In this document: piece by piece, positions 27,240 to 38,006 of the stretch
Numbering within the stretch: the stretch's first letter is position 1
Layout: each line of letters starts with the position of its first letter
NCBI GenBank assembly: GCA_022393335.1
Contig: JAJEKB010020536.1
Location: 34,143-98,142, forward strand
Reading direction: 5' to 3'
Origin: Macrotrachela quadricornifera
Lineage: Eukaryota; Rotifera; Eurotatoria; Philodinida; Philodinidae
Length of the DNA stretch: 64,000 nucleotides
Made by a program: the position numbers and the translations under genes
The notes under the pieces: generated by a model
Database searches by the model: none
Seen by the model: the letters and a program-made list of their open reading frames with translations, nothing else
Told to the model about the DNA's origin: nothing

Positions 27240-28380
27240 TACTTTGTGATAATGAAGATTTCTTTTGTGAATGACAACACTATCAACGTTGATGAGACGT
27301 TATGTAGGAGAAATCTTTTAATCTTATATCCAACAGAACATTTAGATGAGATTAAGGTCGCAACAGTTAGAAGAATGCTCCCTACCGAACTCCTCTCTTT
27401 ATTCAGAAAAACACTCATTGTAAATACCAATGAAACAAGGAAAATAACACACCATAAAATATCAGGAAAAATTCGAAGAAAATAACATGGACAAAAAGGA
27501 GAATGACTAGAAAGGTGAAGGAATAAACTCGCACTCGTGAAGTACATGAAAGAAGAAGGAGAAAAAAAGGAATGATAGGGAGAATCCATGACCATAGAGA
27601 AGAGAAGAAAGAGAGAGAACAGAAGCCTACATAAGGTTCGAGTCATCTATATATGATGATAGAACAAAGAAAAAATAAAAAAACGAATGTCTAATATCCT
27701 AACAGAAACTGAACATAGTTCTGCGATGTTTACTTCACATCGATTCTAATTGATAGTTTATTTTCAACGGATTGTCAAAACTAGATCTAATCAGACGTGT
27801 TCTAGTGAGACGTCGCTAGCAAATGATAATCAAATTCACTGTTTATATTTTTTAATAACTGTTGAACAGAAAATCTACTGTTGAGGTATATTTTATACCC
27901 TAGACAAACAAGCGAATGATTCGAAAACGTCATCGTGTTACACAAATACTTTCATCGAAAAAATTTGTTCCAGACAAAAGTAAGCGTATTAGATAGATCA
28001 AGAAAAGTTAGCTTCAGGTAAAAACTTTTCATCAAAAGAGAACTCATGCTAGCGGATGAAAAACAAAGAATTTCTTATTTTCGTTACGTGATGACGCTTA
28101 AAATATACTAGTCTTATTCAAACTCACTTTACAAAAGTAAAAGGTATTACAAAAGTCAATTATTATGACAAGAGATACCTATGTCCTTGTAAAGATAATT
28201 AGTCTTGGCGAACTTTGTAGATGACAAACAATATACGGCATCAATAAAATCAATTTTTTTATTTTCAGGTAATATTTGGATTCCTACTATTTATATACGA
28301 ATTCTAGCAAGCAGAAGAGGAACAAACTATGTTTTCACACACTTTAACCTATGCCTTATATAATAGTAATAATGAATTCT
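27240..28380. other. Intergenic, ORFs on both strands not credited
   Basis: 27246-27646 is open on both strands (79 codons plus, 135 codons minus) and purine-rich on the plus strand, which explains the long minus ORF. No motif is recognised. The rest to 28380 is AT-rich and featureless. Confidence 0.4.
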
Positions 28381-28384
28381 TAAC

Positions 28385-28695
28385 CCAGGCGAGCAAAAAA
28401 TCAGTGTTGACTAGCGACATGACTAGTCTACAATGTCTTTAGTACTAGTCAGGACTAGTCCGAAATGTCTTCCTACTCGTTATGACTAGTCACCTTTGGA
28501 TTTAGTGTCTTTCGACTAGGTCGAGACTAGTCTTAAAAATATCGAAACCCGTCCTGACTAGTCGGCTAATGAAAATAATAATAAAATACGAAGATGTGAA
28601 GTGGATTCGAACCTTTGGACCGACAATCTTTGACATCTGACGAGTGTTCTGACGGTAGACCATGACGTAAATATGGACTGGCGTCATCTAATGCT
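28385..28695 (-). repeat. tRNA-headed SINE-like repeat 1
   Basis: On the minus strand, from about 28690: an A-box-like TGGTCTACCGTCAGAACACT, a perfect B box GGTTCGAATCC (28608-28618), an AT-rich linker, then a body with repeated GACTAGTC (seven or so ACTAGTC cores to 28390). This is the layout of a tRNA-derived SINE. No functional tRNA fold, so no tRNA is called. Confidence 0.6.
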
Positions 28696-29589
28696 AATTA
28701 AGTATCAAAAAGACCCCGCCCAACTAGTAGTCAGCTAAAAACTAATTGAATAAAATCGATCGTGACCAGTTCGAAGCGTCGAAAGTAGTGCTTGGCATCA
28801 ATTTGAAACATCATTTGTGTGTATCATGGCTAGTTCCTCTTTCAAAAATGTTTTCTTAGACTAGTCTAGACTCAAAAGAATCTAAAGTTTGCAGCTTATT
28901 TGTGTTCACCCGTATTTGATCAAAAGTCAGTAGGTAACGCCTTTACACCATCTTTCGACATTTTTACTTTCGATCAAATTAGCAGGAACCTTTATTTGCA
29001 TGCGTATCCAACACAATAACTGGTTTATGAAAAGGAAAAAGACTAGATAATGCAGTGAGATCTTCGGTTTCTTAATAGTATTTAAGACCATTTTATAATC
29101 AATTGGTTACACTCATCGAAGCAGTTCGATACGATACTAATCATTACTTCTTAGTTTAATATATAAAAACAATTCTGACGCAGTCATTTATAAAAGTTGA
29201 GCAACACATCAGATGTGAAAGTACAGAAAAAACTGAAATTAAATTTAAAAATTTTTTTATCATTACAGAACTTCTATTCTCTGTTCAAAATTTAATATTT
29301 ACTCCAATAATTATATGGGGAAAATATTTTTACTATAAGGAAATTCCAATTTATCATCCAAAATAAATTGCTTTTTACTGAAATACATACGCTAGTCAAA
29401 TGAGCATTATAAAAAGGCACTCAACAATAAGTGAACTTTTCGAATTTATATTACTGCATCACATCTAAAGTTTTTGCATTTTCCGATGAAAATCTTTTTA
29501 ATGTCCTAAAAAGTTGAGGGAAGCTAGGAAAAATCATGTACAGTCATATTTTTAAATCACTATAACAATGTGTAAGTAGATATCTTAAT
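28696..29589. other. Intergenic with scattered ACTAGTC remnants
   Basis: ACTAGT-like fragments at about 28725 and 28858 suggest older copies of the neighbouring SINE body. No gene seen. Confidence 0.4.
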
Positions 29590-29880
29590 TATATGGCACA
29601 ATGGTCTGAACGATGGGTAAATAACACATTGTATGCGTGTTCGAATCTAACCTTCATCTTTATATAATTTAATTTAGACTGGTCCGAACTAGACCATGGA
29701 CTCCATATAACTATCCTAAGCATTACTAGCGGCACTCTTACTTTTTCATTCTGGACCAATATCCGGATGGGCGTCTTGTCGGACTTTATGTCTAGTATAT
29801 GCATGAGCTATGACTACCGTCAGTAATGTAATCGGGACTGTGAAGTATGACGGCATATACCATGAGACTAGTCAGGACGA
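29590..29880 (+). repeat. tRNA-headed SINE-like repeat 2
   Basis: Plus strand: ATGGCACAATGGTCTGAACG (A-box-like), then GTGTTCGAATCTAACC (B box), an AT-rich linker (TTTATATAATTTAATTT), then a body with GACTGGTCCGAACTAGACC and, further on, ACTAGTCAGGACGAGGTCG. Same head-linker-body order as repeat 1. Confidence 0.55.
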
Positions 29881-30030
29881 GGTCGCTTTTGAGACTCTCA
29901 CTAGTCCAGACGGGAAGTCACGACTAGAAAAATGACGCGTCTTTTCAACCGTCTTTTGCTTACCTGGGAAAGTAACGAATTCAAACTCTCGACCTAGGAG
30001 GTGATGCGTTACGCGTTTAAGCCGATATAT
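29850..30030 (-). repeat. tRNA-headed SINE-like repeat 3
   Basis: Minus strand: ATCGGCTTAAACGCGTAACG (A-box-like), GAGAGTTTGAATTCG (B-box-like), then a body with GACTAGTGAGAGTCTC and CGTCCTGACTAGTCTC. Its body meets that of repeat 2 tail to tail. Confidence 0.5.
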
Positions 30031-30627
30031 ATCTATATTTTTTTAATTATCATAATATTGACAGAGATTGTATTCATTGTTTATTTTATGGATTCCAATA
30101 AACAAAGTTTTTAACAATTTTAAGTGAATATCTGACGATAATATTTTAGAGAATCTTTTATAGTCATTGTCATATTTTTCTGAAAATTTCGATATTCATT
30201 TTACTTGCATTTGTGTTTATAGACAATTTGCTAAGTATTATAAAATATTTATAAACTTAGTAACGAATAACAAAACTGTTTTGAAGAAACGTTTTACAAT
30301 TCTGTTGTTATCTTATACAAGGTATTCTTGCTTTTATTCTTTCCTCTTTTGTAACTGTTGCAATAAACTAATAAATACGTATAAGCAAATAAAATATTCC
30401 TTTAAGAGATTATACATAAAAAAGATTTCTATGAGATTCAGATTCGATCAAACAAAACTATTTGTGTCAAGATATGTTTTGAAACTATTGTGAAATGATC
30501 ATTGCTAATAACGAATTAACAAAGATCAGTCGAAAATCTTAGTTAAGATACTTCTCATCCTTACCAACATAATTCCTTTTAATCATAGGTAACATTATTT
30601 GTTTATTTTTTTCCAGATTTTTGATCG
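30031..30627. other. Upstream region of the S9 peptidase gene
   Basis: AT-rich. One 108-codon ORF (30167-30493) is rich in F, Y, K and I and shows no motif; treated as chance. A possible 5' UTR acceptor TTTTTTTCCAG lies just upstream of the ATG at 30628. Confidence 0.4.
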
Positions 30628-32832
30628 ATGATTGTTAAATTTCAATTTATTATTCTATTGTTTATTTGGATTAATCGCAGTTTATCATTCAAGTCAAAAT
30701 TTTCATTTGATGAATTTTTTAACTATACTGAGTTTTCATCATTAACTCTTGCACCTAATGATGGTCAATGGATCTTGATACAAACAAAGCATTGCATATG
30801 GGAACGAAATGTAAATGAAGAACATCTTCATTTGCAAACATTACAAGGTGAAAATAGAAAATTAATAACAACACATGCTACTGGCTTTAAACCTCAGTGG
30901 AAAGATGAATTGATCGCCTTAGTATTAGACAATGGTTCGACAAGTAAAAGTAAACATAAACGAACAGTTAATGAACTACAATACATTCATCTTTATTCGA
31001 TTCGCACAGATCAACTAGTTCCTATTTTAATAGGTAAAGAAGAGATTCATGCATTCACTTGGTCTACTACATCTATGAGTCTTTATTATGCAACTCGTTC
31101 ACCATGGTCGGAAGAAACTGAAGAAGCGTACAAAAATGAATGGAACGATGTCATTCAATATCGAGAACAATATCGAGGTGATACTATTTACCGAGTTGAT
31201 ATTGAAAATATGTCTATATCAAAAATAGAGCCTTTAGCAAATATATCATTGCGTGTAGTCGAATTGATCTGTTCACCTGATGGAAAACATTTGATATATT
31301 CGACGCAGCCAATATCATTGAATCAAGAGCGCGCAACAGATTATGAATTATATTCTCTTGATTTGATAAATTCTTCACCAATAGTTCCATCAAGACTAAC
31401 GAACAATTCAGCAAATGAAGAAAATCTAAAATGGTCTACTAATGGTTTACTCTTCTTTACAGTTACTGGTGAAGGATCAATTGATAGTGACTATGAAGAG
31501 AATCAAGGTCGACTTTATAGTTTAAATCTAACTAGTAATCGAATTGAACGCTGGGCAAATGAATTCAAAGGGGAAGTAATTGATTACGCTTTATTACAAG
31601 ATGGACGAGAGGGTGTTGTCATACTCGGACAATTAAGCACAGAAATTCAAGTTTATATACAACAATCAGTGAATGGAAATTTAGTAAAACAAACTGGTTG
31701 GAGTGGAAGTTATGAGAATATTGTGACTGCATATGATGGTAATAGTTCAACAATCGTTTTCATCTATTCATCATATGAGGTACCACAAGAAGTTTACTTT
31801 ATTAATCATATTGATCAGTTGAATATGGCTCAAGCAATTACAAATGAAAACAAATTATTTACTGAACGAAATCTACCCAAAGGAAAATCGTATCGATGGT
31901 TAAATGAAGATGATAAAACTGAAATTGAAGGTGTTCTTTTATATCCACCAGAAAACTTTGAACAAAAAAATTTGCCATTGTACGTACTTATCCATGGTGG
32001 TCCATACGATGCAGATTTGAATATTTTTCGTGCTAATTGGTATTACTGTGGGGGAATGATAGCTAGTGAAGGTTGGCTTGTTTTACAGCCTAATTATCGT
32101 GGTTCAACTGGTATGTAAAATTTTATGTAATAAAATCCATGTATAATATTGAGTGTTTATTATTACTTAGGCTACGGAGATGAATTTCTTAAAGAAGTGC
32201 GATTTCAAATTGTTTCTAGACCTGGTAAAGATATTTTATATGGTGTAGATGCATTAATACGAGATGGTATCGCTGATTCGAAGAGACTTGCCATTGGTGG
32301 CTATAGTTATGGTGGTTATCTAACAAATTGGCTTATTACTCAAACAACTCGATTCAATGCTGCTCTCACTGGTGCTGGTGCTGTTGAACTTGTCGCTGAT
32401 TGGGGATTAACTGATGAACCTTTGACAAATGTTTATTTGTTAGGCGGATTTCCATGGCAAGTATCTAGTTTATATCACCAAGAATCTGCTATATTTCAAA
32501 TTGACAAAGTCTGTACACCTACTCATATTGTGATAGCTGAAAATGATGTTCGAGTCTCACCAATAGGCAGTTACATATTAGAGCGAGCACTTCATGCTCT
32601 TAATATTCCAACAAAACTTATTATCTTTCCTGATGAACCTCATTATATCGGAAATAATCCATGGCATGAAAAAATTAAATTACGAGAAGAATTAAAATGG
32701 TTACATAAATATGGTAACTCATCTCCATCTAACTGTAATGACATTATAAGCTCAGATGCATGGAATGAAAAAACACAGATTTATATTTTAATTTTTGTCA
32801 TGCTTGTATTTATCACTTATTTGAAAAACTGA
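30628..32832 (+). CDS. Secreted/anchored S9 prolyl-oligopeptidase-family serine peptidase
   Basis: Two exons, 30628-32110 and 32171-32832, with a 60 nt intron (GTATGT...CTTAG) joined in phase inside RGSTGYGDEF, give 714 aa. Residues 1-21 form a signal peptide (MIVKFQFIILLFIWINRSLS). About 30-420 is the beta-propeller-like N-terminal region of S9 enzymes. About 440-680 is the alpha/beta-hydrolase domain, with oxyanion motif LIHGGPY, nucleophile GGYSYGGY (Ser540), acid AENDVRVSP (Asp620) and DEPHYIG (His652). All three catalytic residues are present. C-terminal 698-712 (YILIFVMLVFITYL) is a membrane or GPI-type tail, so the enzyme probably faces the outside of the cell or the secretory lumen. 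S9 enzymes trim oligopeptides, often next to Pro, or remove acylated or dipeptide N-termini. Closest by feel to S9C acylaminoacyl-peptidase/DPP-like enzymes; specificity unproven. Confidence 0.9.
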
Positions 32833-32910
32833 TAATACAATTTATTCTGACGAATAAACATAGAATAGGATACAGATCATTTCTATAAGACTTGTCTACC
32901 GATTTCAGTA

Positions 32911-33791
32911 GTGTCATTATTCCAAGATTCTGGAACTTTCATAGAATTCTTAATTCAACATTTACATAATCATATTTGATACCCAATAATTCTATACCAT
33001 TCATACCGCTCATATCATTGAAGTTTTGGAATTCATAAATCATTTGGATCAATCAGAATATTGCAATTATTAGAGTTTTGGATTCATCAGAATTATTAGA
33101 ATAACTAGCTTATAAATATCGATAGCCCTATGGTGTCCTACTCTTATATCGTACATATTTTTACACTTCATGTAGCTTTCGGCCTTATAGCTTTTTCTCT
33201 CTTGGCCATCTTGTATCCGTATATCTTATTCCCTGACTCTCTTCAGAACGTATGGATACCTCCATAGTATAGCTCTTCATGACCTATGGATACCCTTATA
33301 GTGCAGCTCTTGAGGACCTATTAATACCCCCATAGTTCAGTACTTAAGGACGTAGAGGTGCCTCCATATAATAGCCGTCGATGATGTCCGGTTATAAGCT
33401 TATTTGACCTATAACCTTTGATCTTTAGCCATTCATGCTTCAGTCGACACAGACAGACACACACTGAATATTATATATAAGGATGACAATTTTAGAATTA
33501 TTAAAATCTTAGAATTATTAGAAGAATAAGAATTAACAGAATCGATAAATGTAAAATTCACATTATTTTAATAATTTTCAGAATTTTAAAATTCTTATTG
33601 TACTAATAATTTTGATGATTCTAAAATTCTAATAATTTTAATATTCTGATTAATCGCAATGATTTGAGAATTTCAAAACTTTGACGATATGAGCAGTATG
33701 AATGGTATAGAATCCTTAGATATAAAAATCTGATTATGTAAATGATAATTAAGAATTCTATGAAAACTCTAGAATCTTGAAATAATGACAC
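32911..33791. mobile_element. TIR element carrying a 34 bp minisatellite
   Basis: Ends are inverted copies beginning GTGTCATTATTxCAAGATTC; arms extend about 200 bp (32911-33110 and about 33590-33791). The middle has a 34 bp tandem array (33245-33385) and a tail with ACACAGACAGACACACACTG and TATATATAAGG at about 33450-33480. No ORF. It lies between the peptidase and the Hint gene, and its right arm supplies the Hint ORF's stop. Confidence 0.65.
33245..33385. repeat. Minisatellite, 34 bp period, about 4 copies
   Basis: TATGGATACC-type cores recur at 33251, 33285, 33319 and 33353, 34 bp apart, with TCCATAGTATAGCTCTTCA as the rest of the unit. Inside the 32911-33791 element. Confidence 0.7.
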
Positions 33792-35268
33792 GTCTCGGAT
33801 CGAGCTATCTGATAGTATTTTCGTAGAGGTGCCATATAAAAATGTGCTGTTTCATGACTTCGTACATTAGCAGAATAACTAGCGAAGATACCATTGACCA
33901 ATAATGTGCCTACATAAACCTGTCATTTGATTATATTTAATAAGAGTACCAATATTTACCTGACATTGATAAAGGAGCAAAATAACCTTTTTTCATTTCT
34001 AATTTAATATTGGCAACTGATGATGAAACAAGATTATTATTAGATGAAACATATAAAATATCTTCATGTTTAATGTCTTTGGCTGGAATGTAATGCAATT
34101 TGTTATCATTGCTAACAATTGGAATTAAATGAAAACTACTAAGACTAATATTATGACCTGACATAGCAGTGATTGTTTGAAAGATACCTAAACAGAGTAA
34201 TAGGGAAGAAGATAGTTCAATCATATCGTCCATACTTATTGTGGACACATGTTTATCAAGCATCATAATCATTTCCGTTGAAATTAATCTTGATCCGTCA
34301 CTAATATCCATTTCAAAATAGAAGAGACGTGGGTATTTTTTGAATAACTTTTGATAAGTACCTGATAGAGAGCTGCGGTTTTCACCGTTAGAAAGAGGAG
34401 AGAAAGACGCATCGAAATGCATATGGAAAGACTTTTCTAACTGCTTTTCTAGGACTGTTGTGCAAAACTTTTCAAAGAACGTGACGCGTCTTGTGGGCTA
34501 CATAGTCGTCAGTAGGTTTTCAGAAGTGTTCTAGAACCGCCAGATCGCGAGCTACAAAAACCATGCAAAAATTCAAATCAAGATCGATGTCAATGAGGCA
34601 TTTTAGTCGTGGAAATACACTGAGTCACCTAGTTTTCCTTGAAAAAAACACAAAAAACTGCAAATTTTTTGTGATATTTTCATCAAAACTCGTGTTTTTA
34701 ACACGCTGGAAAAGAGGAGAATTTGAACAATGTCTGATTATAAGTCTTAGGAAATAAGTTAGAAAACTCTTTCCATATGCATTTCGATGCGTCTTTCTCT
34801 CCTCTTTCTAACGGTCAAAACCGCAGCTCGCTATCATGTATTTATCAAAAGTTATTCGAAAAATACCCACGTCTCTTCTATTTTGAAATGGATATTAGTT
34901 AGTAATTTATCTCCAGGTTGGAGTTGTCCTATTGAAACGTGTCTCCCATCAGTCAACGCAATTAATGCATCACCAGAAAAACAGTATACCATAGCAGTCG
35001 CTGAAGCGGATGAACCTCCACCTGATGAAGGTGCGTTTGATGGAGGTCTATCTGGTCGAGAACCACCTGATCCACCATCTACAAAATAAGAGCAAATCAA
35101 ATAAAAAAAAATAGACATTTTAACATAGTCAATAAAAAATTTCCTATGACTTTGAGTCTGGACGCTTAATTTATTTGAATCTATTACTGATGCATCAACT
35201 GCATTGAATGTAGTAAAATTCCACAGAATTATACCAGTTAACATATACAATTGATAAATTCTAGCCAT
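33758..35268 (-). pseudogene. Hint-domain (hedgehog/intein-like) protein gene, split by a MITE
   Basis: Start ATG 35268. Leader MARIYQLYMLTGIILWNFTT, a spacer with a probable intron ending TTTTGTAG at about 35090, a Gly/Ser/Pro stretch (DGGSGGSRPDRPPSNAPSS), then the Hint start CFSGDALIALTDGRHVSIGQLQ with the catalytic Cys. GDKLLT is cut by a 592 bp element (34304-34895). Across it, SDGSRLISTEMIMMLD continues, then FHLIPIV (conserved His of the TPxHL block), IKHEDILYV and YFAPLSMSG. A 50 nt intron (33959-33910) leads to GTLLVNGIFASYSANVRSHE and AHFYMAPLRKYY. Hint domains cut and ligate themselves to lipids or peptides in secreted proteins. No hedge signalling domain is seen. The C-terminus runs into a TIR element. 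Unless the MITE is removed from DNA or RNA, the product is truncated. Confidence 0.75.
34304..34895. mobile_element. 592 bp TIR element in the Hint gene, TA-flanked
   Basis: Arms of about 135 bp start ATATCCATTTCAAAATAGAA and are near-identical inverted copies; TA borders at 34302-34303 and 34896-34897. Arms contain TAACTTTTGATAAxTAC and AGCTGCGGTTTT, the module also seen in the 13299-14246 element. Interior without ORF. Confidence 0.8.
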
Positions 35269-35289
35269 TGTCTTCAATTAAAAAACGAA

Positions 35290-37830
35290 ACAAAATGAAA
35301 AAGAATTTATTATTCAAAACAAATAGAGCAAACTTTCAAAGTTGGAAAAAATGCTCCTTTGAATTAGTCAACTCATACTATCGAATTTTGAGTGTTTGGA
35401 AGAAAATAGAAAAATAACTGCACTGTTTCGTATTTTTATCTTGACAAAAAAAACAAATAATCACTTCGTATAGAGGACATTATATATTTGTATGATGTTT
35501 TTAACAAGTGATTAATCTTCCATGGAAAAATTTTTTTAGATAAAAAGTTTAAGATTTTGAGTGCTTGTTCTATGTTACTTGAAAATAAACGAAATTTAAA
35601 GAATAATCCAATAAGAAAATAGTAAAACAATTACTGTTTGTTGTTAAGTTCTGTAAAGCATTCCACACTTGATCAAAATCACCATTATAGTTAAGAGCTA
35701 TGTTTTAATGAACATTTCTGCTCTGTTAGTAAATTTCATAAATATTTTATTTACGTTTCGCTTGTAACATGTATTACTAGGTAACTCACCTAGTAACGAA
35801 ATGATAATCCGCCAATTATTCATTGCATAGTAGAAATCATTATTGTTGAAGAACAAAATTAAAGTTAACAATATATTTACCCACTGATTGAATCAATATA
35901 GGCTGAAGTATTAAAAAAAAGGAAATGGAAACGTTTTTGTGCTCATTACGTTTTATTATATCTAGAATAAAATTGCTATTTTTAAATTGCATAGTAGATG
36001 AATACCGTTCAGCTCAATCCTACTCTGGTTATGCTACTAGATTCTAATAATGACAGGCAGCTAGTTTTTGTCTCTAATAATAGTAAACTGTTTCAAAAAT
36101 AATATAAAAAGTTTCATCACCTAAAACGAACAAAAAGGCAAGTATATGGCTGTATAAGTTTCGTATACAGTGGTCATATTCAATCATCTGAGTTACCAAT
36201 AAGATAACCGTTAATAATCCTTGCAACCTAATTGACGAAAAACCTTATTAATGATTCTGCTGGCCTTATCAAAACCATTTTTCTAATAATTTATTAAAAC
36301 TTCACTTACGACGATTAATACAGATGTCGCATGTGAAGAATTCGATTTATTTTATCTAGTTCAATCATTATAAAGATTAATAATGTATAAAAATGATCAA
36401 TTTCGGTGAAAGGTTGCCGTCAATTATTTTATTGAAGAAGTTTCAGCTTGATTAGATAATCAAATATAAGTATATACTGTGTAGTATCATTAATAATCTT
36501 GTTGAAAGAACAATTCATAGCAGAAATGACCTTTTCGATTTTTTTTCATATTTACAAAAAAACATTCTGATCATATAAATATAATTTTTTAAAATTCTTT
36601 AACATAATTTGTACTTTATGTCTATAATAAACCGTCGTCATGATCTTTATTCTAAAAAACAATTGAATATATCAGATTGATTATAAATGATGCTCCTTTT
36701 AAAAGTAAATATTTATTTTGAAGTCTAGCTTATGTTTAATTTCTTGTTTTGTTTAGTTTAAAAGTCAATTTTTGATTGGTAGACAAGTATTTTAAATCTA
36801 GAAAAGATCAAAACTGTGAACAAAGAATAATCAAAAAAGTCATTCGAATGATTTTGTTTAAAGAATCAAGATCTAGATAGCTTAAAAATGTTGAAGAAAT
36901 ATTGATCAAAAGAATTATCTTCTATATAACCTCATACAAATTTAGAACGTTGATGAAACTGGTTTAGCTACTGAATACGTGTAAGTGATTTTCCTCCTCA
37001 TTATATTTTTTTAAAAACTAAGGAGTAATCTACTTAGTACATATTCTAATATTTTCCAAAATAAGATACTTTTTTCACATACTCCTGATCGGTCATGCAC
37101 GTAGAACGTCTTTAAAATTTCTCTTACTTTATATCCAGCAAGAGCTTCTAAAAGTTTCGTGACATATTTCACTTCTATTTAAGATTAAAACGGCTTGTAT
37201 TAAACTTAAAATGAATTTCAAAAATAACACCAGCTAAATTACAAATCAGAAATATATTATAAAAATGCAAAGTTTATTCTTTTTTTGTCGAATTTCAATG
37301 CATTTGTGAAATCTATCTCATATGGGAAAATATGAAAAAATATATATAACTTGGTTAAAATAGACTAATTGACGAAAATTTGATAGTACAGCATTCGAAA
37401 GAAAAGATTAGATCTTATAGTCGATAAGAATAACAATTGTATGTAAATAATGAAATTGTTCATGTATAGTATTGCCTATTCCATTTTACAGTCATTCATG
37501 GAAAAATATCAAACAATTCAATGCAAATTAAAATAGATATTTAAAAATGTTCAGAAATAGAAACAAAATCAATAGTTTTGACCTTTAAATCGAATAATCA
37601 ATCCTTACCATAATTTCATGAGAAGAGTAAAATTAATAATTACTGACCGAGAGTTGCTTATTACTATAATAATGATAATGGGAAAAACTTAGATAGATCA
37701 TATTAAAACTGAATTTTGATTAGATATCAGGTGTATTTCTCAATGAATAATATTAACATAAAATATATTTATGAAAATAATGTAGGCAGTGATACGGGAT
37801 TAACAACAGTGGTAATATGTGAAAATGCAG
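35290..37830. other. Long AT-rich region, no gene established
   Basis: No long ORF. A minus-strand stretch at 37094-37160 (TKLLEALAGYK followed by GTAAGAG) and one at about 35790-35850 ending before GTGAGTT look exon-like but cannot be chained. Otherwise nothing recognised. Confidence 0.35.
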
Positions 37831-37925
37831 CTGATATAAGTTTACCTTCTCACATAAAATATTATATCAAGACTAGCAATTTCTGATGATGTCAATAAGA
37901 ATCATGTCAATCAAAAGAACTTACT

Positions 37926-38006
37926 TGGTTCCAAAAAATCCAACGATATTAATATGTTTACCACCTAATACAACGCGTGCACTCCAGCCACTTGACGTAA
38001 CTACAA
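37926..38006 (-). CDS. Possible AP2-like orphan exon
   Basis: Minus strand: acceptor TTGTAG, then an open segment TSSGWSARVVLGGKHINIVG plus FFGTK, then donor GTAAGTT. The pattern G-W-x-A-R-V-x-x-G-G-K-x-I-x-x-x-x-F resembles the beta strands of an AP2/ERF or AP2-like integrase DNA-binding module. Downstream (about 37848-37785) an open tail SAAFSHITTVVNPVS could be the next exon (AP2 domains continue with AA and a helix). Neither the start nor the rest of a gene is found. It could be a relic. Confidence 0.3.

Noticed and set aside
27239..27646. 135-codon minus ORF rich in F, L and S, opposite a 79-codon plus ORF.
   Set aside because: Explained by a purine-rich plus strand; no motif or splice context.
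28600..28690. tRNA gene from the perfect B box.
   Set aside because: The A box is degenerate and no acceptor or anticodon stem pairs; it belongs to a SINE-like repeat.
30167..30493. 108-codon ORF rich in F, Y, K and I.
   Set aside because: Composition fits chance in AT-rich DNA; no domain, and it is followed by the real start at 30628.
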